In this document: positions 1-5,939 of the stretch, piece by piece | Position numbering within the stretch: position 1 is the first letter of the stretch | Layout of the letters: each line of letters opens with the position of its first letter | Assembly: GCA_947384055.1 (NCBI GenBank) | Contig: CANDFO010000061.1 | Span: forward strand, 1 to 14,439 | Source: an uncultured Flavonifractor sp. | Lineage (GTDB): Bacteria > Bacillota > Clostridia > Oscillospirales > Oscillospiraceae | Reading direction: 5' to 3' | Length of the DNA stretch: 14,439 nucleotides | Position numbers and translations under genes: made by a program | Notes under the pieces: generated by a model | Database searches by the model: none | Told to the model about the DNA's origin: nothing | What the model saw: only the letters and a program-made list of their open reading frames with translations

Positions 1-1
1 G

Positions 2-1849
2 GAGATCTTTCTCCGGGAGATCATCTCCAACGCCAGCGACGCCATTGACAAGCTCACTTACAAGGCTCTCAGCGCCGGGGAGCCCCTGGACCGCTCCGCC
101 CTCCAGATTACCCTCATTCCCGACGAGGAGGCCGGCACCCTCACCGTCCTCGACAACGGCATCGGCATGACCAGGGAGGAGCTGGAGTCCAACCTGGGCA
201 CCATCGCCCGCAGCGGCTCTCTCCAGTTCAAGCAGGACATGGCCGCCGCCGAGTCCATTCCTGAGAGCGATACCGACATTATCGGTCAGTTCGGCGTGGG
301 CTTTTACTCCGCCTTTATGGTCTCCGAGCAGGTGACAGTCTGCTCCAGGGCCTATGGCTCTGACGAGGCGTGGCAGTGGCAGTCCTCCGGGGCGGACGGC
401 TATACCATGGAACCCTGCCAGCTGGATGAGACCGGCACCAAAATTGTCATGAAGCTCAAGCCCGACGCCGATGAGGAGGACTATCACCAGTACCTGCACA
501 CCCACACCCTGGAGCGGCTGGTGAAAAAATATTCCGACTATATCCACTATCCCATCCGCATGGAGGTGGAGCACACCCGCGCCAAGGAAAAGCCCGCCGA
601 CGCCGGAGAGGATTACAAGCCCGAATATGAGACCGTGAAGGAGTGGGAGACCCTCAACTCCATGGTTCCCCTGTGGCAGCGGCCCCGCGGCGAGGTCAAG
701 CCCGAGGAGTACAACGACTTCTACAAGGAAAAATACGGCGACTGGGAGGACCCCCTGTCGGTAATCCATGTCTCCGCAGAAGGCGCCGTAGAGTACAAGG
801 CCATGCTCTACATCCCCGCCAGGGCCCCCTACGATTTCCACTCCCGGGAGTACCAGAAGGGGCTCCAGCTCTATTCCTCCGGCGTGCTGATTATGGACAG
901 GTGCGCCGACCTGCTCCCGGAACACTTCCGGTTTGTCAGGGGCGTGGTGGACTCCCAGGATTTCTCCCTGAATATCAGCCGGGAGATGCTCCAGCATACC
1001 CGCCAGCTGAAGGTAATCGCCACTAACCTGGAGAAAAAAATCAAGGGCGAGCTGCTACGGCTCCAGAAAGACGACCGGGAAAAATACGAGCAGTTCTGGA
1101 AGGCCTTCGGCCTCCAGCTGAAAATCGGCGTGGTGTCCGACTTCGGCCAGCACAAGGACCTGCTGAAGGAGCTCCTGCTGTTCTGGTCCTCCAAAGAGGG
1201 CAGGCTGGTGACGCTCAAGGAGTACACCGAGCGGATGAGCGAGGACCAGCCCTATGTCTATTACGCCTGCGGTGAGGACGTGTCCCAGCTGGAGAAGCTC
1301 CCCCAGGCCGAGCGCATCCGGGACAAGGGGTACGAAATTCTCTACCTCACCGATGAGCCGGACCAGTTTGTGGTGGAGGCCCTGATGGAGGCTGCGGAGG
1401 GCAAGCCTTTCAAGTCGGTGGACGCCGGAGACGCCCTGCCCGAGAGCGAGGAGGAGAAAGCCGCCAGCGAGAAGAAGGCCCAGGACAACAAGGACATTCT
1501 GGAATTTGTAAAGGAGACCCTGGGGGACAAGGTCCATGAGGTGCGGGTATCCAAGGTGCTGAAGTCCGGCGCGGTGTGCATGACCGCCGAGGGACCCATT
1601 ACCCTGGAAATGGAGAAGTACTTCCAGCGGGTAGACCCGGAGCAGGCCAAGGCGATGAAGGCTCAGCGGGTGCTGGAGCTCAATCCGGACGCCGGAGCCT
1701 TTGCCGCCCTGCGCACCGCGGTGGAAAGCGATAAGGAGAAGGCCCGGCGGTACGCGCAGCTGCTGTACAATCAGGCCCTGCTCATTGCCGGTTTGCCCCT
1801 GGAGGACCCGGCGGGCTACACGGAGCTTGTGTGCTCTCTGATGCAGTAA
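2..1849 (+). CDS. htpG: Hsp90-family molecular chaperone HtpG (5' end cut by the window)
   Basis: Cytosolic ATP-dependent chaperone of the Hsp90 (GHKL ATPase) family. The frame is open from base 2, so the 615 visible residues lack only about the first 25-35. In visible numbering, the ATP-binding domain opens with EIFLREIISNASDAIDKL (1-18). It continues with the DNGIGM loop (51-56) and the glycine-rich lid GQFGVGFYSAF (from 95). The middle domain carries the typical LYIPARAPYDF and NISREMLQ segments. The C-terminal dimerisation domain ends in ...SLMQ. The charged linker is short, as is normal for bacterial HtpG. No inactivating change is seen. The start, promoter and ribosome site lie outside the window. 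The gene stands alone: the next gene is about 250 bases downstream behind an AT-rich gap. Identification is very secure; client proteins cannot be read from sequence. Confidence 0.97.
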   Translation, partial: EIFLREIISNASDAIDKLTYKALSAGEPLDRSALQITLIPDEEAGTLTVLDNGIGMTREELESNLGTIARSGSLQFKQDMAAAESIPESDTDIIGQFGVGFYSAFMVSEQVTVCSRAYGSDEAWQWQSSGADGYTMEPCQLDETGTKIVMKLKPDADEEDYHQYLHTHTLERLVKKYSDYIHYPIRMEVEHTRAKEKPADAGEDYKPEYETVKEWETLNSMVPLWQRPRGEVKPEEYNDFYKEKYGDWEDPLSVIHVSAEGAVEYKAMLYIPARAPYDFHSREYQKGLQLYSSGVLIMDRCADLLPEHFRFVRGVVDSQDFSLNISREMLQHTRQLKVIATNLEKKIKGELLRLQKDDREKYEQFWKAFGLQLKIGVVSDFGQHKDLLKELLLFWSSKEGRLVTLKEYTERMSEDQPYVYYACGEDVSQLEKLPQAERIRDKGYEILYLTDEPDQFVVEALMEAAEGKPFKSVDAGDALPESEEEKAASEKKAQDNKDILEFVKETLGDKVHEVRVSKVLKSGAVCMTAEGPITLEMEKYFQRVDPEQAKAMKAQRVLELNPDAGAFAALRTAVESDKEKARRYAQLLYNQALLIAGLPLEDPAGYTELVCSLMQ

Positions 1850-1922
1850 GCGCCGCCTTGCCCTGCCCGCAGACGCTTCAAATCCGGAGCCTGCCCGCTG
1901 CCGCCGGAGGTACGGAAATGCA

Positions 1923-1956
1923 GGAAACAGGAAGGAATATAATTTTCCCTGTTTTC
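1923..1956 (+). terminator. Possible weak terminator downstream of htpG
   Basis: GGAAACAGG (1923-1931) can pair with CCTGTTTTC (1948-1956) as a 9-bp stem with one G-U pair and a 16-nt loop. The descending arm is itself U-rich, and a T-rich stretch follows at 1970-1984. The stem is AT-rich and the loop large, so it may be only a partial stop. The rest of the 1850-2096 gap is an unusually AT-rich island holding no recognisable gene. Confidence 0.3.
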
Positions 1957-2027
1957 ACCAAAAATGATATTTTTTGTCTTGTTTCATGGTATATCCCTTT
2001 ATCTGTAAAAATTTTAAAAATTGCCCC

Positions 2028-2071
2028 TTCCCTTTTTCAAGAAAATGTATTATACTGTACTACAGGGTATA
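2028..2071 (+). promoter_or_regulatory. Putative promoter with an overlapping dyad, ahead of the HPr-like gene
   Basis: A good -10 box TATACT lies at 2051-2056. With a 17-bp spacer the -35 would be TTCCCT (2028-2033), a poor match, so the promoter is either weak or helped by another factor. Immediately downstream is the dyad CTGTA-C-TACAG (2055-2065). TATAC and GTATA flank it as outer arms (2051-2055 and 2067-2071), with two unpaired bases on the right. It lies across the expected start point, where a repressor could sit. The start point would be about 2063, giving a short leader to the ATG at 2097. Confidence 0.35.
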
Positions 2072-2096
2072 TTTTTTGAAAGAGGAGGGTTACGCG

Positions 2097-2315
2097 ATGG
2101 TCGTCACAAAAAAGGTCCCTTCCGCAAATGCCCTGCACCGGCTCCATCAGCTGTCCTTCTCCGTGCCGGAGGAGGTACAGGTCCGGACTGCCGACGGAAG
2201 CATGGTGGCAGACGCCAAATCCCCCCTGGGGCTCTATGTGCTGGACTACTCTCTGCCTGTAGAGATTATTACGGATTCTCCCGCAGTGCTGGAGGAGCTG
2301 GAAGCCTGGGCCTGA
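2097..2315 (+). CDS. Small HPr-like protein (PTS phosphocarrier fold, active site not conserved)
   Basis: A 72-residue protein starting at the ATG at 2097, with AGGAGG (2083-2088) eight bases upstream. The second half resembles the HPr phosphocarrier: beta-strand EVQVRTADG, then VADAKSPLGLYVLD (38-50). This matches the HPr segment around the regulatory serine (K-S-I-x-G-x-x-x-L), with Ser42 in that place and Pro after it. The strand VEIITD follows. The first half should carry the phosphoryl-accepting GIHARPA loop. Instead it reads NALHRLHQLS (11-20): His14 or His17 is near the right place, but the Arg-Pro that normally follows is absent and the spacing to the serine is about three residues short. 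PEP-dependent phosphotransfer is therefore doubtful; a regulatory or Crh-like role is possible but unproven. It is followed by a strong terminator and appears monocistronic. Confidence 0.72.
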   Translation: MVVTKKVPSANALHRLHQLSFSVPEEVQVRTADGSMVADAKSPLGLYVLDYSLPVEIITDSPAVLEELEAWA

Positions 2316-2360
2316 GCCGCCGGAGGGTCCAATCCTTTCCCGCGTAAAAAACCAACCGAA

Positions 2361-2396
2361 CGCCGCCTGTGCCGCCCGGCACGGGCGGCGCTTTTT
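2361..2396 (+). terminator. Rho-independent terminator after the HPr-like gene
   Basis: A 14-bp GC-rich stem pairs 2361-2374 with 2377-2390, all pairs Watson-Crick except one G-U. TTTTT follows at 2392-2396. Drawn fully paired the loop is only two bases, so the top pair or two must open. It lies 45 bases past the stop at 2315. Confidence 0.9.
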
Positions 2397-2468
2397 GCCC
2401 TGGCATACTCTGGGACGGGCCCGCATATACATCCCACAGCAAGGGAAACAAAACACATAGGAGTGTGG

Positions 2469-3095
2469 ATGGATATGCAGACATTCTGGAATGAAAACCG
2501 GGCGGTGCTGCGGGGCGTGGCCGGGGATGCGCCGGTATTTTCCCACGAAAACCACGGCACGGCGTACTACACCTTCCCCCTGACGGTACTCCGTCTCTCC
2601 GGTTCAGGGGACCGGCTCAACGTCATCGCGGCCCAGCCGCTGCTGGAGGCATGCCCTGTCACGCCGGGCATGGAGCTGGAGGGGGAGGGAGAGGTTCGCT
2701 CCTTCAACAATAAGAGCGGCCAGGGCAGCCGGCTGGTCATTACGTTTTATATCCGCGCGCTCCGCCCGGCAGAGGGAGAGCACCGGAATGAGGTCCAGCT
2801 GGCAGGGGTGCTGTGCAAGCCGCCGGTCCTCCGCCGCACGCCGCTGGGACGGGATATTTGTGACCTGATGCTGGCCGTCAACCGGCGGTATGGCCGGGCC
2901 GACTATCTCCCGTGCATCGCCTGGGGCGCGGTGGCGCAGCAGTGCGGCACGCTGCGCGTGGGAGACGGCATCCGCATCTCCGGCCGTCTCCAGAGCCGCG
3001 GCTATACAAAGGTGGAAAACGGTATCAGCCAGGAGAAAACCGCCTATGAGGTCTCCGTCATGCGGATGGAAACCGTGGCTGAACCCGCTACATAA
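2469..3095 (+). CDS. SSB-like single-stranded DNA-binding protein with two OB folds
   Basis: A 208-residue protein. The ATG at 2469 is preferred because AGGAG (2459-2463) lies five bases upstream; the ATG at 2475 would be eleven away. The second half (about 107-200) is a clear SSB OB fold: NEVQLAGVLCKPPVLRRTPLG, then a DLMLAVNRRYGRADYLPCIAWG segment, then the VGDGIRISGRLQSRGYTK strand. The first half (about 8-97) has its own OB-like pattern with AYYTFPLTVLRLSG and LVITFYIRAL, so the protein looks like a tandem OB fold rather than a single SSB domain. The usual acidic C-terminal tip (D-D-D-I-P-F type) that recruits repair enzymes is absent; the chain ends VAEPAT. The main replicative SSB is probably encoded elsewhere next to rpsF/rpsR, and this is an accessory paralogue. 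Flanking terminators suggest a single-gene unit. Confidence 0.83.
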   Translation: MDMQTFWNENRAVLRGVAGDAPVFSHENHGTAYYTFPLTVLRLSGSGDRLNVIAAQPLLEACPVTPGMELEGEGEVRSFNNKSGQGSRLVITFYIRALRPAEGEHRNEVQLAGVLCKPPVLRRTPLGRDICDLMLAVNRRYGRADYLPCIAWGAVAQQCGTLRVGDGIRISGRLQSRGYTKVENGISQEKTAYEVSVMRMETVAEPAT

Positions 3096-3111
3096 ATTTT
3101 CTCAGTCCGGC

Positions 3112-3143
3112 AGGACGGCAGGGTTTTCCCCGCCGTCCTTTTT
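3112..3143 (+). terminator. Rho-independent terminator after the SSB-like gene
   Basis: AGGACGGC (3112-3119) pairs with GCCGTCCT (3132-3139). GGG/CCC continues the helix inward past one A-C mismatch, closing on a TTTT loop (3124-3127). A T run at 3139-3143 follows. It lies 17 bases past the stop codon. Confidence 0.9.
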
Positions 3144-3220
3144 GCTGCCGAAACGCTCCGCCCGTTTCACGATGAACGTTTCCCGCAAAGGGATAAACTA
3201 CGGATATCGAAAAATTTTGC

Positions 3221-3251
3221 TTGACCTTCCACCAGGTGAAAGGTGTAAACT
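3221..3251 (+). promoter_or_regulatory. MerR-type promoter and operator with a 19-bp spacer
   Basis: The -35 box TTGACC (3221-3226) and the -10 box TAAACT (3246-3251) are separated by exactly 19 bases. This over-long spacing is characteristic of promoters that MerR-family proteins activate by untwisting DNA. Between them lies a nearly perfect inverted repeat, ACCTTCCACC (3224-3233) and GGTGAAAGGT (3235-3244), 9 of 10 positions paired. The start point would be near 3258, leaving a leader of only about 16 nt before the MerR gene. This strongly suggests autoregulation by the product of 3274-3924. Confidence 0.88.
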
Positions 3252-3273
3252 GATTGTGTCAGGGGTGAAAAAG

Positions 3274-3924
3274 ATGAAGATCAACGAGGTTGAACAGCTG
3301 GTGGGCATCACGAAACGGAACATCCGGTTTTACGAAAAAGAGGGCCTCCTGGCTCCGGGGCGAAACTCGGACAACGGCTACCGCGAATATGGCGGGGGAG
3401 AAGTGGAAACGCTAAAACAGATCAAGCTCCTGCGGAAGCTGGACGTACCCCTGGAGGAAATCCGGCGGATGCAGCAGGGAGGCCTCACGCTGACGGACGG
3501 CCTGCGGCGGCACCTGATCCACCTGGAGCGGCAGCAGCACAACCTGGCCACCACCCATGCCCTGTGTCAGGAGCTGGTGGAGGCGGGAGAACAGCTCTCC
3601 AGCCTGGACGCGGGCCGCTATTTGGACCGGATGGAACACATGGAGCAGGAAGGAGTGTGCTTTGTGAACATCAAGAAACGGGATACGGCTAAGCGCTACA
3701 TCGGCCCTGTCATCGCCTGCGCGCTGATCGTCGCCCTGATGGGGGCGGTGATCGCCCTGATGCTGTGGGCCGTGCTCACCGAGCCTCAGGAGTCGCCGCC
3801 GCTGCCCCTGGTGGCTGTCCTGGCCGCCATCCCCGGCGCGGTGATTCTGGGCGCGGTGGCGGCCCTGTGGCAGAGAATCAAACAGATTAAAGGAGGAGAA
3901 GAAGATGCTGCTTCTCAATATTGA
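3274..3924 (+). CDS. MerR-family regulator with a C-terminal transmembrane hairpin
   Basis: A 216-residue protein; the ATG at 3274 has AGGGG (3261-3265) eight bases upstream. Residues 1-70 are a standard MerR winged helix: KINEVEQLVGITKRNIRFYEKEGLL, then NGYREY and LKQIKLLRKLDVPLEEIRRM. Residues 71-125 form the long dimerisation helix (GLRRHLIHLERQQHNL...). In place of a soluble effector domain, about residues 143-168 and 176-200 are two hydrophobic segments. A short Pro-rich turn (TEPQESPPLP) separates them, and a basic tail RIKQIK follows. The regulator is thus predicted to be membrane-anchored with both ends in the cytoplasm. Cys98 and Cys129 are present, but no classical metal-binding Cys motif of CueR or ZntR is seen. 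The last 20 bases overlap the YbjQ gene, so the two are translationally coupled. The upstream 19-bp-spaced operator argues for self-control. The inducing signal is unknown. Confidence 0.9.
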   Translation: MKINEVEQLVGITKRNIRFYEKEGLLAPGRNSDNGYREYGGGEVETLKQIKLLRKLDVPLEEIRRMQQGGLTLTDGLRRHLIHLERQQHNLATTHALCQELVEAGEQLSSLDAGRYLDRMEHMEQEGVCFVNIKKRDTAKRYIGPVIACALIVALMGAVIALMLWAVLTEPQESPPLPLVAVLAAIPGAVILGAVAALWQRIKQIKGGEEDAASQY

Positions 3925-4225
3925 GTACATTCCCGGCAAAAAAATTCAGGCTTTGGGCATCGTCAAGGGCAGTGTCGTCCAGTGCAAGCACTTCGGCAAA
4001 GACTTTATGGCCGGCATGAAAACCCTGGTGGGCGGGGAGATCGAGAGCTATACCCAGATGCTGGTGGAGGCCCGGCAGCTCGCCACCAAACGCATGGTGG
4101 ACGAGGCCGAGCACATGGGGGCGGACGCCGTCGTCAATGTACGCTACGCCTCCTCCTCCCTGATGCAGGGCGCGGCGGAGGTGACAGCCTACGGCACGGC
4201 GGTGCGGATTTTAGAGGACGCCTGA
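3905..4225 (+). CDS. YbjQ/UPF0145 family protein (putative heavy-metal-binding domain)
   Basis: A 106-residue protein covering the whole YbjQ (UPF0145) fold. Family landmarks visible are GKKIQALGIVKGSVV, the GGEIESYTQMLVEARQLATKRMVDEAEHMGADAVVNVRY core, and the closing strand VTAYGTAVRI. The family forms ring-like oligomers. It is listed in domain databases as putatively heavy-metal-binding, but its biochemical role is not established. The start at 3905 has a strong AGGAGG (3891-3896) and lies inside the end of the MerR gene (20-base overlap). The pair therefore forms one operon controlled by the MerR-type promoter. There is no export signal or membrane segment; a membrane-bound regulator beside a soluble ring protein suggests envelope or metal-related sensing, as inference only. 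A strong terminator follows. Confidence 0.9.
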   Translation: MLLLNIEYIPGKKIQALGIVKGSVVQCKHFGKDFMAGMKTLVGGEIESYTQMLVEARQLATKRMVDEAEHMGADAVVNVRYASSSLMQGAAEVTAYGTAVRILEDA

Positions 4226-4239
4226 CGGCAACTCATTGT

Positions 4240-4286
4240 AAAACTCCCCCGGAAGAGCGCTTCGGTGCCCTTCCGGGGGAGTTTTT
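4240..4286. terminator. Bidirectional terminator with a UUCG tetraloop
   Basis: AAACTCCCCCGGAA (4241-4254) pairs perfectly with TTCCGGGGGAGTTT (4271-4284). The inner part closes on C-TTCG-G (loop 4261-4264), the very stable UUCG tetraloop. T runs exist on both strands (4282-4286 rightward; the complement of 4240-4243 leftward). It sits between the convergent YbjQ and HD-domain genes and should stop transcription from both sides. Confidence 0.92.
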
Positions 4287-4301
4287 CCGGTTTCCACGCC
4301 G

Positions 4302-4847
4302 TCATCCCGCCCGGCGTACCGGCGCGGGGGTCCATCGGGCGTCCTGAATCTGTGGGATATCGGGGCGGGCTCCGCCGCACGCCGCCAGCGGCGTAATCAG
4401 CCCCAGCAGCTCCGCCGCCGCGCAGAGCTTGTCCATCACGCCCACTACCGCCGCCTCCAGTGTGCGGTGGGGCCGGGTGATGGTCAGCGGGAACATGTGG
4501 GAGCGGATAATATCCGCCTCAGTATCCGTAATAAAAAAGCGGGCCCTGGCATTTTTCAAGGCAATTTCCGGGTGCTGGAATGGGTGCCGGACACCGGGGT
4601 GGCTGCGCTTGTCCTGCCAGTTGTACAGATAAAAATCGTGGAGGAGGCCGCCCCGGGCCGCCGCCCGGCTGTTGAGCCCCAGAGCCCGGCAGACACGCCA
4701 GCTTCCATGGCTTACCAGCAGGCTGTGGTCGTAGCAGCTCACCCCCGCCCGGTGCTGGGGGAGCAGGGACATGGACCGCACCGCCTCATGCTCCATCAGG
4801 TCATACACACAGTTGAGATACTCATTTTCAAATCCAAAAGGCTCCAT
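4302..4847 (-). CDS. HD-domain phosphohydrolase
   Basis: A 181-residue protein; the start at 4847 has AAGGAG (complement of 4856-4861) about eight bases upstream. The metal-binding HD signature is complete: His41 (CYDHSLLVS), His70-Asp71 (GLLHDFYLYNW), His92 (FQHPEIAL), His117 (IIRSHMFPL) and Asp139 (VVGVMDKLCA). The extra histidines point to a two-metal HD enzyme acting on phosphate esters, for example nucleotides or a tRNA/RNA end. Substrate cannot be read from the sequence. The C-terminal 25 residues are Pro/Arg-rich and probably disordered. It is the last leftward gene, 111 bases after miaA, and may be the end of the same transcript. No strong promoter of its own is visible, though a TATACT-like box occurs on the minus strand at 4880-4885 without a matching -35. 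Confidence 0.85.
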   Translation of the reverse strand: MEPFGFENEYLNCVYDLMEHEAVRSMSLLPQHRAGVSCYDHSLLVSHGSWRVCRALGLNSRAAARGGLLHDFYLYNWQDKRSHPGVRHPFQHPEIALKNARARFFITDTEADIIRSHMFPLTITRPHRTLEAAVVGVMDKLCAAAELLGLITPLAACGGARPDIPQIQDARWTPAPVRRAG

Positions 4848-4958
4848 CTTGTTTTCTCCTTTCCCGGAACACTGAGGACAGTATATCCGCCCAGGCGAAA
4901 AACTCCATGGAGAAACTTTTATGATTTTCTGAAGATGATGTGAAGAAATTCCGTGCAG

Positions 4959-5855
4959 CTACCGGGCCAGGAACTCCTCCACGGCCCGGGCCGCCTGCTT
5001 CAGGGGCTCCCCCTCCATATCCAGCCAGAGCACGTCCCGGTCCCGCCTGAACCACATGACCTGCCGCTTGGCAAAGCGCTTGATAGCCCGCCCCAGCTCG
5101 TCACTCAGCGCGTCCAGGGAGTCCAGCCGCCCGGTGAGATACCAGAGGATATAGCGGTACTCCAGCCCCAGCCCCTCCAAAAAGCCGTCGCTGACGCCGG
5201 CACTCCGGAGGGCGGCCACCTCCTCCACCATACCCGCCTCCAGCCGCCGCCGGAGGCGCTGGTCGATGCGGGCGCAGACCGTCTCCCGGGGATAGTTCAC
5301 CCCCAGCAGCAGACATTCGTACCGGGGGCAGGGAGGAAGCGCTTCTTCTCCGGCCTCCAGCTTCTCCAGCGCGCGGATCAGACGGTGGCGGTTGCGCTCC
5401 TCACCGCCGGAGAGGGTTTTGCCGGTTCGGGCCTGATACCGGGCGTACAGCGCCCCGGTGCTCTCCCTCTCCAGGACCGCCCGCAGCGCCGGGTCCGGTC
5501 CGGTGTCCGTAAATACAAATCCCTCTGTCACCGCCCGCAGGTACAGCCCTGTGCCGCCCACCAGGAAGGGGACTTTTCCCCGGGTCAGAATGCCGTCAAT
5601 AGCCTGATACGCCCCCCGCTGGAACTCCGCCACGGAATAGGGTTGGTTGGGCTCCACCACGTCCAGCATGTGGTGGGGCACGCCCCGCATCTCCTCCGCC
5701 GTGATTTTCCCGGTGCCCAGGTCCAGCCCCCGATATACCTGCCGGGAGTCGGCGGAGACAATCTCCCCCCCAAAGCGCAGGGCCAGCTCCACCCCCAGCC
5801 CGCTCTTCCCGCAGGCAGTGGCGCCCAGTACGACGATCAGCTTCGGCAGTGACAT
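4959..5855 (-). CDS. miaA: tRNA dimethylallyltransferase MiaA
   Basis: Transfers a dimethylallyl group from DMAPP to N6 of A37 in tRNAs reading UNN codons, the first step of (ms2)i6A formation. The 298-residue reading starts at 5855 because AGGAGG (complement of 5865-5870) lies nine bases upstream; the frame stays open to an ATG at 5939, but that has no ribosome site. Visible motifs are the P-loop GATACGKS (11-18), SADSRQVYRGLDLGTGK (34-50) with Asp36, and GTGLYLRAVTEGF (101-113). NRHRLIRALE (155-164) and the family-typical FAKRQVMWFRRD (261-272) follow. The segment usually reading A-I-G-Y-K-E is here GLGLEYRYI (228-236), and the usual D-P-x-x-A...P-N-D stretch before the RALE helix is shortened, so this is a divergent subtype. 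It lies 84 bases downstream of the SEDS gene, probably co-transcribed. The common partner hfq is not next to it. Confidence 0.93.
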   Translation of the reverse strand: MSLPKLIVVLGATACGKSGLGVELALRFGGEIVSADSRQVYRGLDLGTGKITAEEMRGVPHHMLDVVEPNQPYSVAEFQRGAYQAIDGILTRGKVPFLVGGTGLYLRAVTEGFVFTDTGPDPALRAVLERESTGALYARYQARTGKTLSGGEERNRHRLIRALEKLEAGEEALPPCPRYECLLLGVNYPRETVCARIDQRLRRRLEAGMVEEVAALRSAGVSDGFLEGLGLEYRYILWYLTGRLDSLDALSDELGRAIKRFAKRQVMWFRRDRDVLWLDMEGEPLKQAARAVEEFLAR

Positions 5856-5939
5856 AGTCCGCCGCCTCCTTTTCACAACGTCCGGCTCCTCCTTGCCTGT
5901 CCGCCGCGGCGCAGAGAAATTTTTTTGACCCCTTTTCAT

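Noticed and set aside
2401..2431. Promoter for the SSB-like gene around TATACA (2426-2431)
   Set aside because: The only upstream candidates are TGGCAT with a 19-bp spacer or TTGCCC with 25; neither is convincing. How this gene is transcribed past the terminator at 2361-2396 remains open.
3150..3182. GAAACG and two CGTTTC copies upstream of the MerR promoter
   Set aside because: Six-base matches are expected by chance in such a stretch, and they lie too far upstream for the MerR-type mechanism. Kept only as a note.
4898..4920. Palindrome CTCCATGGAG followed by five T on the minus strand, as a terminator between miaA and the HD gene
   Set aside because: With a workable loop only three base pairs remain, too weak to terminate. 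A 26-codon frame starting at this ATG has no ribosome site.
5856..5939. Upstream ATG at 5939 extending MiaA by 28 residues
   Set aside because: It has no ribosome site, while the start at 5855 has AGGAGG at nine bases. The extra residues are basic and unlike any MiaA N-terminus.
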